In this document: positions 1-8,417 of the stretch, one piece after another | Position numbering within the stretch: position 1 is the first letter of the stretch | Layout of the letters: every line of letters begins with the position of its first letter | From: Flammeovirga pectinis | Lineage (GTDB): Bacteria; Bacteroidota; Bacteroidia; Cytophagales; Flammeovirgaceae | Direction: 5' to 3' | DNA length: 64,000 bases | Assembly: GCF_003970675.1 (NCBI RefSeq) | Contig: NZ_CP034562.1 | Coordinates: forward strand, 3,570,001-3,634,000 | Notes under the pieces: model-generated | Seen by the model: only the letters and a program-made list of their open reading frames with translations | Databases searched by the model: none | Told to the model about the DNA's origin: nothing | Made by a program: the position numbers and the translations under genes

Positions 1-1905
1 AAGACGTTTAGTGTTGCTAATGTTATAAAAGAAACAGGTAGACCTACATTAATATTAAGTCACAATAAAACATTAGCCGCCCAGTTATATGGAGAATTTA
101 AACAGTTTTTCCCTGAAAATGCTGTAGAGTACTTTATATCTTATTACGATTATTATCAACCCGAAGCATACATTCAGAGTACGGATACATTTATTGAAAA
201 AGACCTCATGATTAATGAGGAAATAGAAAAACTGAGATTAGCATGTACTTCAGCTCTATTATCTGGTAGAAGAGATGTTATTGTAATAGCATCTGTTTCT
301 TGTATTTATGGTATTGGTAATCCCGAAGAATTTGAAAAAAATGTACTTAAAATAAAATCTGGTATTCAATACCCTAGACAACAATTTTTAAGAGACTTAG
401 TAGATATTCTCTATTCAAGAAATGAAATAGAATTTAATAGAGGTAATTTCCGTGTTAAAGGAGATACCGTAGATATTTTTCCTGCATATGCAGATTTTGC
501 TTACCGTATAATTTATTGGGATGATGAAATTGAAGAGATTCAAAGAATTGATCCGATAACTGGCCGTATGCAATCAAGAGAAAAAAGTATTTCTATATTC
601 CCGGCTAATTTATTTGTTACAGGTAAAGATGCAATCAATGAATCTATTATTCAGATTCAAGATGAATTGGTAGAACAAATAAAATATTTTGAGAATGATC
701 AAAGAGGTGCTGAAGCAAAAAGGATAAAAGAAAGAACTGAGTTTGACCTAGAAATGATTAGAGAACTTGGGTATTGTTCTGGAGTAGAAAATTATTCCAG
801 ATATTTTGATAGACGAAGAGCAGGCCAGCGACCATTCTGTTTATTAGATTATTTTCCAGATGATTTCTTAATGGTCATTGATGAAAGCCACGTAACACTT
901 CCTCAAATAAGAGCAATGTGGGGAGGAGATCGTTCTAGAAAAATTTCATTAGTTGATAATGGCTTTAGGCTTCCATCCGCTTTAGACAATAGACCCCTTA
1001 CTTTTAATGAGTTTGAAGATGTAGTTTCCCAAAGTATATATGTAAGTGCTACGCCTGGGGATTATGAACTTTTACAAACAGAAGGAGCAATTATAGAACA
1101 AGTAATTAGACCTACAGGTTTACTTGATCCAGAAATAGAAGTACGCCCTACAATAAATCAAATAGATGATTTATTAGAAGAAGTCGATGCTACAATAAAG
1201 AAAGGAGATCGCGTTCTAATTACTACTTTAACAAAACGAATGGCTGAAGAGCTTTCAAAATACTTAGATCAAGTAGGCATAAAAGCCACTTACCTTCATT
1301 CTGAGATAAAGCCTCTAGACAGAGTTGAAATATTAAGAGAATTAAGGCTCGGTATTGTAGATGTATTAGTTGGTGTTAATTTATTAAGAGAAGGACTTGA
1401 TCTGCCCGAAGTGTCATTAGTTACGATTATGGATGCCGACAAAGAAGGTTTTCTAAGAAATGTAAGGTCTTTAGTTCAAACTATTGGTCGTGCTGCTAGA
1501 AATTCCGAAGGCCGTGTAATAATGTATGCTGATAAAATGACTAAATCTATGCAGAAATCAATTGACGAAACACAACGCCGTCGAAAAATTCAGCATGAAT
1601 ACAATTTAAAGCATGGTATCACACCTAAAACGGTAAAAAAATCAAAAGATGCTATTTTTGATCAAACCCAAGTTGCAGATAAGAAAGGGGGTATCACAAA
1701 AGAATATCAACTTGATGACAATGATATGAGTAAAGCAGCCGAAGCCATTTCAGCTTATCAAGCTTCAGAAAAAGGAGATATAAAAGCTCAAATTATAGCC
1801 GTTAAAAAGGAAATGGAAAAAGCAGCTAAAGATTTAGACTTTGTGGAAGCTGCTAGATTAAGAGATATAATGTTTGAACTTGAGAAACTCAAGAAATCAA
1901 AATAA
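1..1905 (+). CDS. uvrB: UvrABC excinuclease subunit B, 5' end cut by window edge
   Basis: UvrB is the DNA-loading and damage-verification helicase-like subunit of nucleotide excision repair; it receives lesions from UvrA and positions UvrC for incision. The reading frame is open from base 1, and the first codons encode the KTF that ends the Walker A motif, so only about the first 45 residues are missing. Visible in order: the aromatic beta-hairpin ([14 protein letters not shown]) that locks DNA, helicase motif VI (QTIGRAARN), the EGLDLPE stretch of the second RecA-like domain, and the C-terminal UVR motif (EAARLRD) that contacts UvrC. 634 residues are present, so full length would be about 680, normal for the family. 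An ATG at 208 exists but is internal. A strong terminator follows 20 bases after the stop. Confidence 0.98.
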   Translation, partial: KTFSVANVIKETGRPTLILSHNKTLAAQLYGEFKQFFPENAVEYFISYYDYYQPEAYIQSTDTFIEKDLMINEEIEKLRLACTSALLSGRRDVIVIASVSCIYGIGNPEEFEKNVLKIKSGIQYPRQQFLRDLVDILYSRNEIEFNRGNFRVKGDTVDIFPAYADFAYRIIYWDDEIEEIQRIDPITGRMQSREKSISIFPANLFVTGKDAINESIIQIQDELVEQIKYFENDQRGAEAKRIKERTEFDLEMIRELGYCSGVENYSRYFDRRRAGQRPFCLLDYFPDDFLMVIDESHVTLPQIRAMWGGDRSRKISLVDNGFRLPSALDNRPLTFNEFEDVVSQSIYVSATPGDYELLQTEGAIIEQVIRPTGLLDPEIEVRPTINQIDDLLEEVDATIKKGDRVLITTLTKRMAEELSKYLDQVGIKATYLHSEIKPLDRVEILRELRLGIVDVLVGVNLLREGLDLPEVSLVTIMDADKEGFLRNVRSLVQTIGRAARNSEGRVIMYADKMTKSMQKSIDETQRRRKIQHEYNLKHGITPKTVKKSKDAIFDQTQVADKKGGITKEYQLDDNDMSKAAEAISAYQASEKGDIKAQIIAVKKEMEKAAKDLDFVEAARLRDIMFELEKLKKSK

Positions 1906-1924
1906 GATATATATAATAAATACA

Positions 1925-1959
1925 ACGGTATAGAATTAATAATCTATACCGTTTTTTTT
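1925..1959 (+). terminator. Intrinsic terminator of uvrB
   Basis: A perfect 10-bp stem (1925-1934 with 1943-1952, ACGGTATAGA and its complement) with an 8-base loop is followed by a run of eight T. It lies 20 bases after the uvrB stop. Confidence 0.9.
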
Positions 1960-1960
1960 A

Positions 1961-1998
1961 GACAAAATAAAAGAGGTCATCTATTGCTAGATGACCTC
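1961..1998 (-). terminator. Intrinsic terminator of tuf
   Basis: A perfect 11-bp stem (1973-1983 with 1988-1998) with a 4-base loop is followed, on the minus strand, by TTTTATTTTG. It sits about 30 bases beyond the tuf stop and back-to-back with the uvrB terminator, so the two convergent units are insulated from each other. Confidence 0.85.
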
Positions 1999-2030
1999 CA
2001 ATATATTAAATCAACTTGCGTTGAAATAAA

Positions 2031-3209
2031 TTAGTCTAAGATTGCAGTTACTTGACCCGCACCTACTGTACGTCCACCTTCACGGATAGCGAAACGAAGA
2101 CCTTCCTCCATTGCGATTTCCTTTTGAAGATCAACAGTAATAGTTACGTTGTCACCTGGCATTACCATTTCTACACCGTCAGGTAAAGCAATAGTACCAG
2201 TTACATCAGTTGTACGGAAGTAGAACTGAGGATTGTAACCTTTGAAGAATGGAGTGTGACGTCCACCTTCTTCTTTAGATAATACATAGATCTCTGCAGA
2301 GAATTTGCTATGAGGAGTTACAGAACCTGGTTTACAGATTACCATACCACGCTTGATAGACTCTTTATCTACACCTCTAAGAAGGATACCAACGTTATCG
2401 CCAGCTTCACCTCTATCTAAGATTTTACGGAACATTTCAACACCTGTAATAGTAGATGTTAATTTGTCACCAAGACCCATGATTTCAACAGAGTCGCCTG
2501 TATTAGCAACACCTTTCTCAATACGACCTGTAGCAACAGTACCACGACCTGTGATCGAGAATACGTCTTCTACTGGCATTAAGAAATCTTTCTCCACGTC
2601 ACGAACTGGAAGTTCGATGAATGAATCAACTGCTTCCATTAATTCATCAACAGTAGTAACCCATTTTGGTTCACCGTTTAATGCACCTAGAGCAGAACCT
2701 CTAATGATTGGAGCGTCGTCATAGCCTTTGCTTTCTAATTCTTCAGCAACTTCCATTTCAACTAACTCTAACATCTCTTCATCATCTACCATGTCAGCTT
2801 TGTTCAAGAATACTACGATTCTTGGCACACCAACCTGACGAGCTAAAAGGATGTGTTCTTTTGTTTGAGGCATTGCACCATCAGTTGCAGCTACAACAAG
2901 GATAGCACCGTCCATTTGGGCAGCACCAGTTACCATGTTTTTAACGTAATCTGCGTGACCTGGACAGTCAACGTGAGCATAGTGACGGTTCTCAGTTTGA
3001 TATTCTACGTGAGAAGTGTTGATCGTGATACCACGTTCTTTTTCTTCCGGAGCGTTATCAATTGCTGAGAAGTCTTTTACTTCAGCAAGACCTTTTGCTG
3101 CCAATACTGATGAAATTGCCGCAGTTAAAGTAGTTTTACCGTGGTCAACGTGACCGATTGTACCGATGTTCAAATGGGGTTTCGAACGGTCAAATGTTTC
3201 CTTAGCCAT
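2031..3209 (-). CDS. tuf: Elongation factor Tu
   Basis: EF-Tu is the GTPase that delivers aminoacyl-tRNA to the ribosomal A site. The 392-residue protein has the GTP-binding motifs GHVDHGKT (19-26), DCPGH (81-85), NKAD (136-139) and GSAL (171-174), followed by domains 2 and 3 ending in [15 protein letters not shown]. It lies 63 bases downstream of tRNA-Thr on the same strand, the conserved bacterial order tRNA-Thr then tuf, so the mRNA is probably processed from a tRNA-Tyr/tRNA-Thr/tuf transcript starting at the promoter at 3617-3647. Oddity: the segment after VEMEV reads [13 protein letters not shown], about two residues shorter than, and unlike, the usual RELL..YDF.GD.TP of other bacteria. 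Codon use is strongly biased, as expected of a highly expressed gene. Confidence 0.99.
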   Translation of the reverse strand: MAKETFDRSKPHLNIGTIGHVDHGKTTLTAAISSVLAAKGLAEVKDFSAIDNAPEEKERGITINTSHVEYQTENRHYAHVDCPGHADYVKNMVTGAAQMDGAILVVAATDGAMPQTKEHILLARQVGVPRIVVFLNKADMVDDEEMLELVEMEVAEELESKGYDDAPIIRGSALGALNGEPKWVTTVDELMEAVDSFIELPVRDVEKDFLMPVEDVFSITGRGTVATGRIEKGVANTGDSVEIMGLGDKLTSTITGVEMFRKILDRGEAGDNVGILLRGVDKESIKRGMVICKPGSVTPHSKFSAEIYVLSKEEGGRHTPFFKGYNPQFYFRTTDVTGTIALPDGVEMVMPGDNVTITVDLQKEIAMEEGLRFAIREGGRTVGAGQVTAILD

Positions 3210-3272
3210 CTTTTTAAAAAAGAATTATATACAATTAATAGATTTCAATCTTCAGATTTTAAAGTAAAATCG

Positions 3273-3344
<72 letters not shown>

Positions 3345-3483
3345 TTTTAAACGTTGTCCGCGTTTCTAAAGGCAGAAGGTATCGACTTTGCTTTTAAAGA
3401 CATAATTAGAGACCTGAAGAACACTAACTACACCTTTCTCAATAAACAAAACTATTAATAAAAACAGCTTTATTTATTGATAG

Positions 3484-3564
3484 TGGGAGGGGCAGGATTC
3501 GAACCTGCGAAGCCGAAGCAACGGATTTACAGTCCGTCCCATTTGACCGCTCTGGAACCTTCCC
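3484..3564 (-). tRNA. tRNA-Tyr (anticodon GTA), copy 1
   Basis: Class II tRNA with a long variable arm (TGCTTCGGCTTC region) and anticodon loop CTGTAAA (GTA, tyrosine). The acceptor strands are GGGAAGG and CCCTCCC, which leaves an A5-C68 mismatch. The T stem is GCAGG/CCTGC, different from the GCAAG/CTTGC of the other two copies. First gene of the tRNA-Tyr/tRNA-Thr/tuf unit, about 50 bases downstream of a consensus promoter. Confidence 0.95.
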
Positions 3565-3898
3565 AAAAAATAGATTTGAGACTTATCAAAAATAGTTCTC
3601 GTATCTATTCGAGATGCAAAGGTAAATTGATTTTCAAAAACTTCAAACATCTATCTTAAAAATAGATACAATAATCATTGAATTATTGCTTTTTTTAACT
3701 TTAGACCTTGTGAAGATTACACCAATATACATAAATAAAGGGCTATTTATCAACATTTTAAGCTAAAAAACAGCTGTAATTAAATCTTTGTTAAGAGTAT
3801 GCTAACAAACCTTACTAATTTCATAAAAAAGTATCTTTTTTAATTTTTCAGCTCGATTTCAGTTGCAAACTCGTTTTTTTTTACTTCAATTTAGATTT
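3565..3898. other. 334-base intergenic region between tRNA-Tyr and the ppx-like gene
   Basis: This stretch separates the 3' end of the minus-strand ppx-like gene from tRNA-Tyr copy 1. It holds the promoter of the tRNA-Tyr/tRNA-Thr/tuf unit at 3617-3647. The remainder (about 3650-3898) is very AT-rich, with stops in all frames at short intervals. I see no convincing gene and no strong terminator for the ppx-like gene in it. Confidence 0.7.
3617..3647 (-). promoter_or_regulatory. Bacteroidota-type promoter of tRNA-Tyr/tRNA-Thr/tuf
   Basis: On the minus strand a TTTG element (3644-3647) is followed after exactly 19 bases by TACCTTTG (3617-3624), the perfect -33/-7 arrangement used by the Bacteroidota primary sigma factor. 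Transcription would start close to 3610, about 45 bases before tRNA-Tyr copy 1. Confidence 0.9.
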
Positions 3899-4813
3899 TT
3901 AGTCAATTTTGTAAAGTAACAAACCTTCTCTTAATGAGGCTCCTGAAATATCAATTTTCGAGTAATTCAACACCTCTAAAACAGTCATTAAAAGTACTGA
4001 AGCTGGCACTATCATATTTACTCTTTCTTTAATAAGTCCAGGGATTTTTAAGCGTTCAGATAAAGTAAATTCTATAAACATTTTATACATTTTGTGGTAC
4101 GCTATAACTTCTACTTGTTTTACTTTAGAAGGAACTATAGAATTCATAGAGCCATATATTTCTTGAAGTGTTTCAAAAGTACCTGCTGCTCCAATTATTT
4201 TCACTGGCAAATGCAAATCCACTGCTTTCCATAAATCATTAAGTTGAGTAACAACGAAAGTCTTTAACGCTAAAAGATCTTGTTTATCTATGGGATCTTG
4301 TTTGCAAAATAAATCGTATAATCGCTGTGCCCCAATCTCAAAACTTTGTTTCCATAAGATGCGCTCATTATCACAAATAATAAATTCTACACTACCACCT
4401 CCAATATCCATTATTATAGAAGTCTCAGTAAGATCAATATCAGATTTCACTCCATAATAAATAACTTTAGCTTCTTCTTCTCCTTCAATAATTTTAGGAG
4501 TGAAACCAAATTTACTTTGAATATTTTCTATGAAGAATTTGCCATTTTTCGCAGACCTCACCGCACTTGTAGCTCCAACAATTACTTTTTCTACTTCTAA
4601 TTTTAATATCTTTTTATTGAAAACCTCTAATGCATCAAAAGCTCTTTGCATAGCTTCTTCTGTTAGAATTCCTTTTGAGATACCTCCTTTTCCTAATCTT
4701 ACAAAAATATCTTCTTGATAAATTCTCTCTATTTTCTTTTCATCAATTACATCAGCTATTAATAACTGAAATGTATTTGTACCCATATCAATTGATGCTT
4801 GCCTCTTTTTCAT
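3899..4813 (-). CDS. Ppx/GppA-type exopolyphosphatase or pppGpp phosphatase
   Basis: Members of this actin-like ATPase-fold family hydrolyse polyphosphate from its ends or convert pppGpp to ppGpp. The 304-residue protein begins RQASIDMGTNTFQLLIADV, the phosphate-binding loop, and has the second glycine-rich loop DIGGGSVEFI near residue 142. It is a single-unit protein of about 300 residues, without the C-terminal HD-like domain of the 500-residue E. coli Ppx and GppA; this short form is usual in Bacteroidota and the substrate cannot be told from sequence. It is divergently oriented to the DUF368 gene (86 bases between starts) and has been placed inside the tRNA-tuf neighbourhood. Confidence 0.88.
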   Translation of the reverse strand: MKKRQASIDMGTNTFQLLIADVIDEKKIERIYQEDIFVRLGKGGISKGILTEEAMQRAFDALEVFNKKILKLEVEKVIVGATSAVRSAKNGKFFIENIQSKFGFTPKIIEGEEEAKVIYYGVKSDIDLTETSIIMDIGGGSVEFIICDNERILWKQSFEIGAQRLYDLFCKQDPIDKQDLLALKTFVVTQLNDLWKAVDLHLPVKIIGAAGTFETLQEIYGSMNSIVPSKVKQVEVIAYHKMYKMFIEFTLSERLKIPGLIKERVNMIVPASVLLMTVLEVLNYSKIDISGASLREGLLLYKID

Positions 4814-4899
4814 ATTCTAAATTAAATGATATAGAATTATATTATCACAATTATAAACAGCAAAACATTATCTTTACGCCAAAATATTCAAGACAAACA

Positions 4900-5820
4900 A
4901 TGAAAGAAAAATTCTTTATATTCCTTAAAGGGATTGCTATGGGTTCTGCAGATGTTGTACCTGGTGTTTCTGGAGGAACAGTTGCATTTATTACAGGTAT
5001 ATACGAACGTCTTCTAAAAGCAATTAGTGCTGTTGATATAGAAGCGTTAAAACTATTATCTAAATTTAAGTTTAAAGAATTATGGGATAAACTTGATTTA
5101 GGTTTTTTATTCCCTTTATTCCTTGGCATTGGAACAGCTATTGTAAGTTTAGCAAAAATAATGAAATACCTGTTAGAGAATGAGCCTATTGGTTTATGGT
5201 CTTTTTTCTTTGGCTTAATTATAGCCTCTGCGCTTCTAGTGAGTAAACAGGTAGGGAAATGGAACACTGGAAGTATAATATCATTAATAATTGGTGTAAT
5301 CCTATCCTATTACATTACAATTGCAACTCCTGCTCAATCTCCAGAAGGTTTAATATATATCTTTTTTGCAGGTATGATTGCTATTTGTGCAATGATATTA
5401 CCAGGTATATCTGGTTCTTTTATGTTATTACTAATGGGGCAGTATCATAATATACTTGATTCTGTAAGTAATTTTAAGTTAGATGTAATTGCTGCTTTCT
5501 GTGCAGGAGCAGGTATAGGTATCATCTCTTTTGCAAGAGTGCTTACATTTCTTCTCAATAAATTTCATGATATAACCATTGCTTTACTTACTGGTTTTAT
5601 GATTGGCTCTCTTAACAAAGTATGGCCTTGGAAGAAAGTAGTAGAAACTTATACTGATAGACATGGTAATATCAAACCACTACTAGAAAGTAACTTATTA
5701 CCTCAAAATTTTGAAGGAGATAATCAATTAGTATTAGCACTACTATTATCTATAGTTGGTTTCTTATTAGTTGTAGGTATCGAAAAGGTAGCGGATAAGC
5801 AAAACCACTCATCAGAATAA
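4900..5820 (+). CDS. DUF368 membrane protein, PopT-like polyprenyl-phosphate transporter
   Basis: DUF368 proteins include PopT, shown in other bacteria to move undecaprenyl phosphate back across the cytoplasmic membrane for cell-envelope synthesis; assignment here is by family. The 306-residue protein starts MKEKFFIFLKGIAMGSADVV. It carries the family signature GSADVVPGVSGGTVAF near the N-terminus and a pseudo-repeat of it (ILPGISGSFMLLLMGQY) in the second half, plus eight or more hydrophobic segments. I chose ATG 4900: an in-frame open stretch extends upstream to 4675, but it runs antisense through the ppx-like gene and lacks family similarity. TATCTTTA at 4869-4876 resembles a -7 element without a clear -33 partner. 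A strong terminator follows. Confidence 0.88.
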   Translation: MKEKFFIFLKGIAMGSADVVPGVSGGTVAFITGIYERLLKAISAVDIEALKLLSKFKFKELWDKLDLGFLFPLFLGIGTAIVSLAKIMKYLLENEPIGLWSFFFGLIIASALLVSKQVGKWNTGSIISLIIGVILSYYITIATPAQSPEGLIYIFFAGMIAICAMILPGISGSFMLLLMGQYHNILDSVSNFKLDVIAAFCAGAGIGIISFARVLTFLLNKFHDITIALLTGFMIGSLNKVWPWKKVVETYTDRHGNIKPLLESNLLPQNFEGDNQLVLALLLSIVGFLLVVGIEKVADKQNHSSE

Positions 5821-5842
5821 AAGAACTAAAAATACTTAAAGC

Positions 5843-5881
5843 AAAAAGGATCAATTCAAATATGAATTGATCCTTTTTTTT
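5843..5881 (+). terminator. Bidirectional terminator between DUF368 gene and tRNA-Gly
   Basis: An 11-bp perfect stem (5848-5858 with 5863-5873, GGATCAATTCA) has an A run before it and an eight-T run after it. It can stop the plus-strand DUF368 gene and, read on the minus strand, tRNA-Gly copy 1, whose 3' end is only 2 bases away. Confidence 0.9.
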
Positions 5882-5882
5882 G

Positions 5883-5955
5883 AGCGAGTGACGAGGTTCG
5901 AACTCGCGACCTACAGCTTGGAAGGCTGTCGCTCTACCAGCTGAGCTACACTCGC
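5883..5955 (-). tRNA. tRNA-Gly (anticodon TCC), copy 1
   Basis: Fully paired cloverleaf: acceptor GCGAGTG/CACTCGC, D arm GCTC/GAGC, anticodon stem ACAGC/GCTGT with loop CTTCCAA (TCC, glycine), T arm with TTCGAAC. CCA is not encoded. It is identical to the copy at 6137-6209, but seems to have its own promoter (-7 element at 5974-5981) and its own terminator, so it is an independent unit. Confidence 0.97.
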
Positions 5956-5973
5956 ATGTTTTTTCTGGTGTTG

Positions 5974-5981
5974 CAAATATA
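5974..5981 (-). promoter_or_regulatory. Probable -7 element of tRNA-Gly copy 1
   Basis: TATATTTG on the minus strand matches TAnnTTTG and lies 18 bases from the tRNA 5' end. The TTG of a possible -33 element is about 22 bases upstream, 3 bases further than ideal. The following bases (CAAC) resemble those after the other tRNA promoters here. Confidence 0.55.
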
Positions 5982-6100
5982 ACTACTGTTTTTTCTAAAT
6001 TCCCAATAAAAGAACACATAAAATTAAATTACTTATCTAAAGTACTGTAAACTAGTAGATATAAATAATAATCTATTTTAAACTAGAAAATTATTATACA

Positions 6101-6134
6101 AACAAAAAGGTCAACCTATTTCTAGATTGACCTT
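6101..6134 (-). terminator. Terminator of the Tyr-Tyr-Gly tRNA unit
   Basis: A 12-bp stem (6107-6118 with 6123-6134) has one position that is C-A on the plus strand and a G-U wobble on the minus strand, so it folds well only as a minus-strand transcript. It is followed there by TTTTTG and lies 2 bases beyond tRNA-Gly copy 2. Confidence 0.8.
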
Positions 6135-6136
6135 AG

Positions 6137-6209
6137 AGCGAGTGACGAGGTTCGAACTCGCGACCTACAGCTTGGAAGGCTGTCGCTCTACCAGCTGAGC
6201 TACACTCGC
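6137..6209 (-). tRNA. tRNA-Gly (anticodon TCC), copy 2
   Basis: Identical over all 73 bases to the copy at 5883-5955, including the T discriminator. Last gene of the tRNA-Tyr/tRNA-Tyr/tRNA-Gly transcript, 15 bases after tRNA-Tyr copy 2 in the direction of transcription. Confidence 0.97.
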
Positions 6210-6224
6210 AAATACAATGTAGTG

Positions 6225-6305
6225 TGGGAGGGGCAAGATTCGAACTTGCGAAGCCGAAGCAACGGATTTACAGTCCGTCCCATTTGACCGCTCTGGAACT
6301 CTCCC
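6225..6305 (-). tRNA. tRNA-Tyr (anticodon GTA), copy 2
   Basis: Class II tRNA, identical to copy 3 over 81 bases. Acceptor strands GGGAGAG and CCCTCCC leave an A6-C67 mismatch; T stem is GCAAG/CTTGC. Compared with copy 1, the T-stem change is compensatory (both partners changed), which suggests that both versions are functional. Confidence 0.95.
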
Positions 6306-6327
6306 AAATTAAGTAAACATTGTATAG

Positions 6328-6408
6328 TGGGAGGGGCAAGATTCGAACTTGCGAAGCCGAAGCAACGGATTTACAGTCCGTCCCATTTGACCGCTCTGGA
6401 ACTCTCCC
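6328..6408 (-). tRNA. tRNA-Tyr (anticodon GTA), copy 3
   Basis: First gene of the Tyr-Tyr-Gly transcript, identical to copy 2 and separated from it by 22 bases, so a recent tandem duplication or gene conversion. Anticodon loop CTGTAAA, long variable arm, A6-C67 acceptor mismatch as in copy 2. Confidence 0.95.
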
Positions 6409-6483
6409 AGATTGCACTATGATTTACTTAATCATTACACTCATCATATCTTTCGTCGTGACCTTTTGTCCCGATTGCGAGTG

Positions 6484-6514
6484 CAAATGTAGGACACTTT
6501 TTTTTATCTGCAAA
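6484..6514 (-). promoter_or_regulatory. Bacteroidota-type promoter of tRNA Tyr-Tyr-Gly unit
   Basis: TTTG (6511-6514) and TACATTTG (6484-6491) on the minus strand are separated by exactly 19 bases. The tRNA begins about 75 bases downstream. The bases following the -7 element (CAC) parallel the TTTGCA seen at the other two strong tRNA promoters. Confidence 0.9.
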
Positions 6515-6580
6515 ATAAAAAACATAAAAATAAATTAAATAAACGTAAACTATTTGAAAAACAACAATTTATATATCGAA

Positions 6581-7189
6581 TTATTTTAAATTAAAGTTTC
6601 TAACAAACGTTCTATCCTTTAATTTTGCTCTTACAACATAAAAGCCTGGTAATAAATCTGACAAGATATATTCTGTTTTCAGCTTTCCTTGATCAAGATT
6701 TACCTTAACATTATAAGCATCTTCATCTTCATTTTCATTCTTTATTGATATTTCTACTATTTCATCTTGAGCAAAGAAGCCATCCAAGGATAATGTATCT
6801 TCAGATAAGTTTGCGTTAAAATAGGGTCTTTTATAATCCGCGCTATGATATACTTTAAGAGATGTATCCTTATTTACATTAGAAACTTCTCCATAAAGTG
6901 CCTTACCGTCTAAAGCAAACTGGAAGTTGTATACTCCTTTTGGTAGTCTTTCTACTGCATAGTTTCTTTTTAAAGTTCCTTTCTCTCTAAAAACCTCCCA
7001 AAAAACTGTCTTCTTAGATCTTTTCTCAGAAAGTTGAAAAAACGAGTCTTCTCCTGATATAGATTTAGCATTTATAGCTAGTATACCATTAATCAATTTT
7101 AGGTTGTCGGATAGGTCTACTTGGTCTTGAGCAAAAGATACTATTGATAAACACAGATAAACATTTAATAACAAAAAATACTTTTTCAT
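6581..7189 (-). CDS. Exported protein of unknown function
   Basis: I do not recognise a named family. The product of about 202 residues starts with a clear signal peptide (MKKYFLLLNVYLCLSIVSFA, cleavage before QDQ); I chose this ATG at 7189 because an in-frame ATG five codons upstream only adds MIIFY. The mature part is mostly beta-type with two similar halves: each has a stretch ending in a GVYNFQFALDGK or GFYVVRAKLKDR motif, typical of the last strands of Bacteroidota secretion or adhesion beta-sandwiches. The C-terminus FVRNFNLK weakly resembles a T9SS sorting domain, but no typical linker is visible. It stands alone, divergent from the tRNA-Trp/secE operon. Confidence 0.7.
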   Translation of the reverse strand: MKKYFLLLNVYLCLSIVSFAQDQVDLSDNLKLINGILAINAKSISGEDSFFQLSEKRSKKTVFWEVFREKGTLKRNYAVERLPKGVYNFQFALDGKALYGEVSNVNKDTSLKVYHSADYKRPYFNANLSEDTLSLDGFFAQDEIVEISIKNENEDEDAYNVKVNLDQGKLKTEYILSDLLPGFYVVRAKLKDRTFVRNFNLK

Positions 7190-7323
7190 ATAAAAAATAA
7201 TCAAAAAGCCACTTTAGAGCCTTTATAGCTGTTCAATTACGAGTATTAATAAGTGCAATATAGTTTATTAACGTATAACTCACTGTATATTAATATGAAT
7301 TAAGAAAATATTTACCTCTTAAG

Positions 7324-7354
7324 TTTGTTTATTCTATTCAAGTATTTACCTTTG
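7324..7354 (+). promoter_or_regulatory. Bacteroidota-type promoter of tRNA-Trp/secE/nusG/rpl operon
   Basis: TTTG (7324-7327), a 19-base spacer and TACCTTTG (7347-7354) form a perfect consensus, followed by CAAC. It is the only strong promoter I see upstream of tRNA-Trp, which begins about 50 bases downstream. Confidence 0.92.
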
Positions 7355-7405
7355 CAACTCGGAAAATTAGAGAGGGTGTGTAAAGCCTTGAAAATTAGAT
7401 GATAA

Positions 7406-7478
7406 ACGGGTGTAGCTCAGTTGGTAGAGTTACGGTCTCCAAAACCGCAGGTCGTGGGTTCGAATCCTACCACCCGTG
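7406..7478 (+). tRNA. tRNA-Trp (anticodon CCA)
   Basis: Acceptor ACGGGTG/CACCCGT fully paired, anticodon loop CTCCAAA (CCA, tryptophan), T arm GTGGG/CCTAC with TTCGAAT, discriminator G. The outermost anticodon-stem pair is A27-C43, a mismatch. Location directly upstream of secE is conserved in many bacteria. Confidence 0.95.
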
Positions 7479-7539
7479 CAAATTAAATTTGAACTGTTAT
7501 ATTGCAGTCGAATAAAATTTTAAACATTCACATGGATAC

Positions 7540-7570
7540 AATGCTGTATATATTTAAACAGCATTTTTTT
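7540..7570 (+). terminator. Terminator-like hairpin between tRNA-Trp and secE
   Basis: An 8-bp stem (7540-7547 AATGCTGT with 7558-7565 ACAGCATT) and 10-base loop run directly into seven T (7564-7570). It lies 21 bases before the secE start, with no consensus promoter between it and secE, so it should attenuate or separate tRNA-Trp from the downstream protein genes. Confidence 0.75.
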
Positions 7571-7591
7571 GTGTAAAAATTCGTAAGAATT

Positions 7592-7783
7592 ATGAATAAA
7601 TTAATCAATTTCATCAAAGAGTCATATACTGAGATGACTGACAACGTAACATGGTTGTCGTTCAAAGAAGCTCAAGACAGTTCTGTACTTGTTCTTGTAG
7701 CGTCAGTAGTTTTTGCATTGGTAATCGGAGCAGTAGACTTCGGTTTCAATGAGATTTTGACAGCATTCTACACTGCTTATTAA
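7592..7783 (+). CDS. secE: Preprotein translocase subunit SecE
   Basis: SecE is the small essential clamp subunit of the SecYEG channel. The 63-residue product has the short amphipathic N-terminal helix with the conserved VTWLSFKEA (family: VTWPT..E) and a single C-terminal membrane segment (SSVLVLVASVVFALVIGAVD), the minimal one-span form usual outside enterobacteria. Position between tRNA-Trp and nusG is canonical. Expression probably depends on readthrough of the hairpin at 7540-7570. Confidence 0.97.
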   Translation: MNKLINFIKESYTEMTDNVTWLSFKEAQDSSVLVLVASVVFALVIGAVDFGFNEILTAFYTAY

Positions 7784-7843
7784 TAATAAGCGTGAGGATC
7801 AAATTTTTAATTAAGAAACCTCAACAGATTAAACATAATAACA

Positions 7844-8416
7844 ATGGGTGAACTTAAATGGTATGTAGTTAGAGCTGTAAGTGGCCAAGAGAAGAAGGTT
7901 AAAGATTATCTACTGAAAGAATTAGAAAATCAGAACCTACAGAACTTTATCACTGAGGTTTTAGTTCCTACAGAGAAAGTTTATCAGGCGAGAAAGCAAA
8001 GAGATGGCAAAGTTAAAAAAATTGCCGTTGAGAAGAACTTACTCCCAGGATATGTTATAGTTGAAGCTGATTTATCAAATGGTGAGGTTCAACACACGAT
8101 TAATAGTGTTCCCGGTGTCATAGGTTTTCTGAATGCAGATTCAAAAGATCCTTCAGTGCTTCCAAAGCCTATGCGTGATTCTGAAATTAATCAGATCCTT
8201 GGCAAAGTCGACGAGTCTGACGAAGGCGAAGTTAAACATGACACGTCTTACTCTGTTGGCGAAACAGTACGCGTTATGGATGGTCCATTCTCTGGATTCT
8301 CTGGAAGCGTAGAGGAAGTCTTCGAAGAGAAGAAAAAACTCAATGTCATGGTGAAGATTTTCGGTCGCAATGCACCAGTGGAACTCGATTATAAACAAGT
8401 AGAAAAAGAAGAATAA
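7844..8416 (+). CDS. nusG: Transcription termination/antitermination factor NusG
   Basis: NusG binds RNA polymerase and couples it to Rho or to the leading ribosome. The 190-residue protein has the N-terminal NGN domain ([16 protein letters not shown], then [12 protein letters not shown]) and a C-terminal KOW domain ([21 protein letters not shown]). Length is normal. It is 60 bases after secE, and its stop is 1 base before the rplK ATG, so translational coupling to rplK is likely. Confidence 0.98.
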   Translation: MGELKWYVVRAVSGQEKKVKDYLLKELENQNLQNFITEVLVPTEKVYQARKQRDGKVKKIAVEKNLLPGYVIVEADLSNGEVQHTINSVPGVIGFLNADSKDPSVLPKPMRDSEINQILGKVDESDEGEVKHDTSYSVGETVRVMDGPFSGFSGSVEEVFEEKKKLNVMVKIFGRNAPVELDYKQVEKEE

Positions 8417-8417
8417 G

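Noticed and set aside
2353-2905. Open frames antisense to tuf
   Set aside because: Due to the biased codon use of tuf; nothing recognisable in the translations.
4675-4899. In-frame upstream extension of the DUF368 gene (75 residues)
   Set aside because: It runs antisense to the 5' part of the ppx-like gene, lacks similarity to the family, and the ATG at 4900 gives the expected N-terminus.
3484-6408. tRNA copies as attachment sites of an integrated element
   Set aside because: No integrase, phage or plasmid genes lie between the copies; the ppx-like and DUF368 genes are ordinary chromosomal genes and no direct repeat of a tRNA 3' end alone was found.
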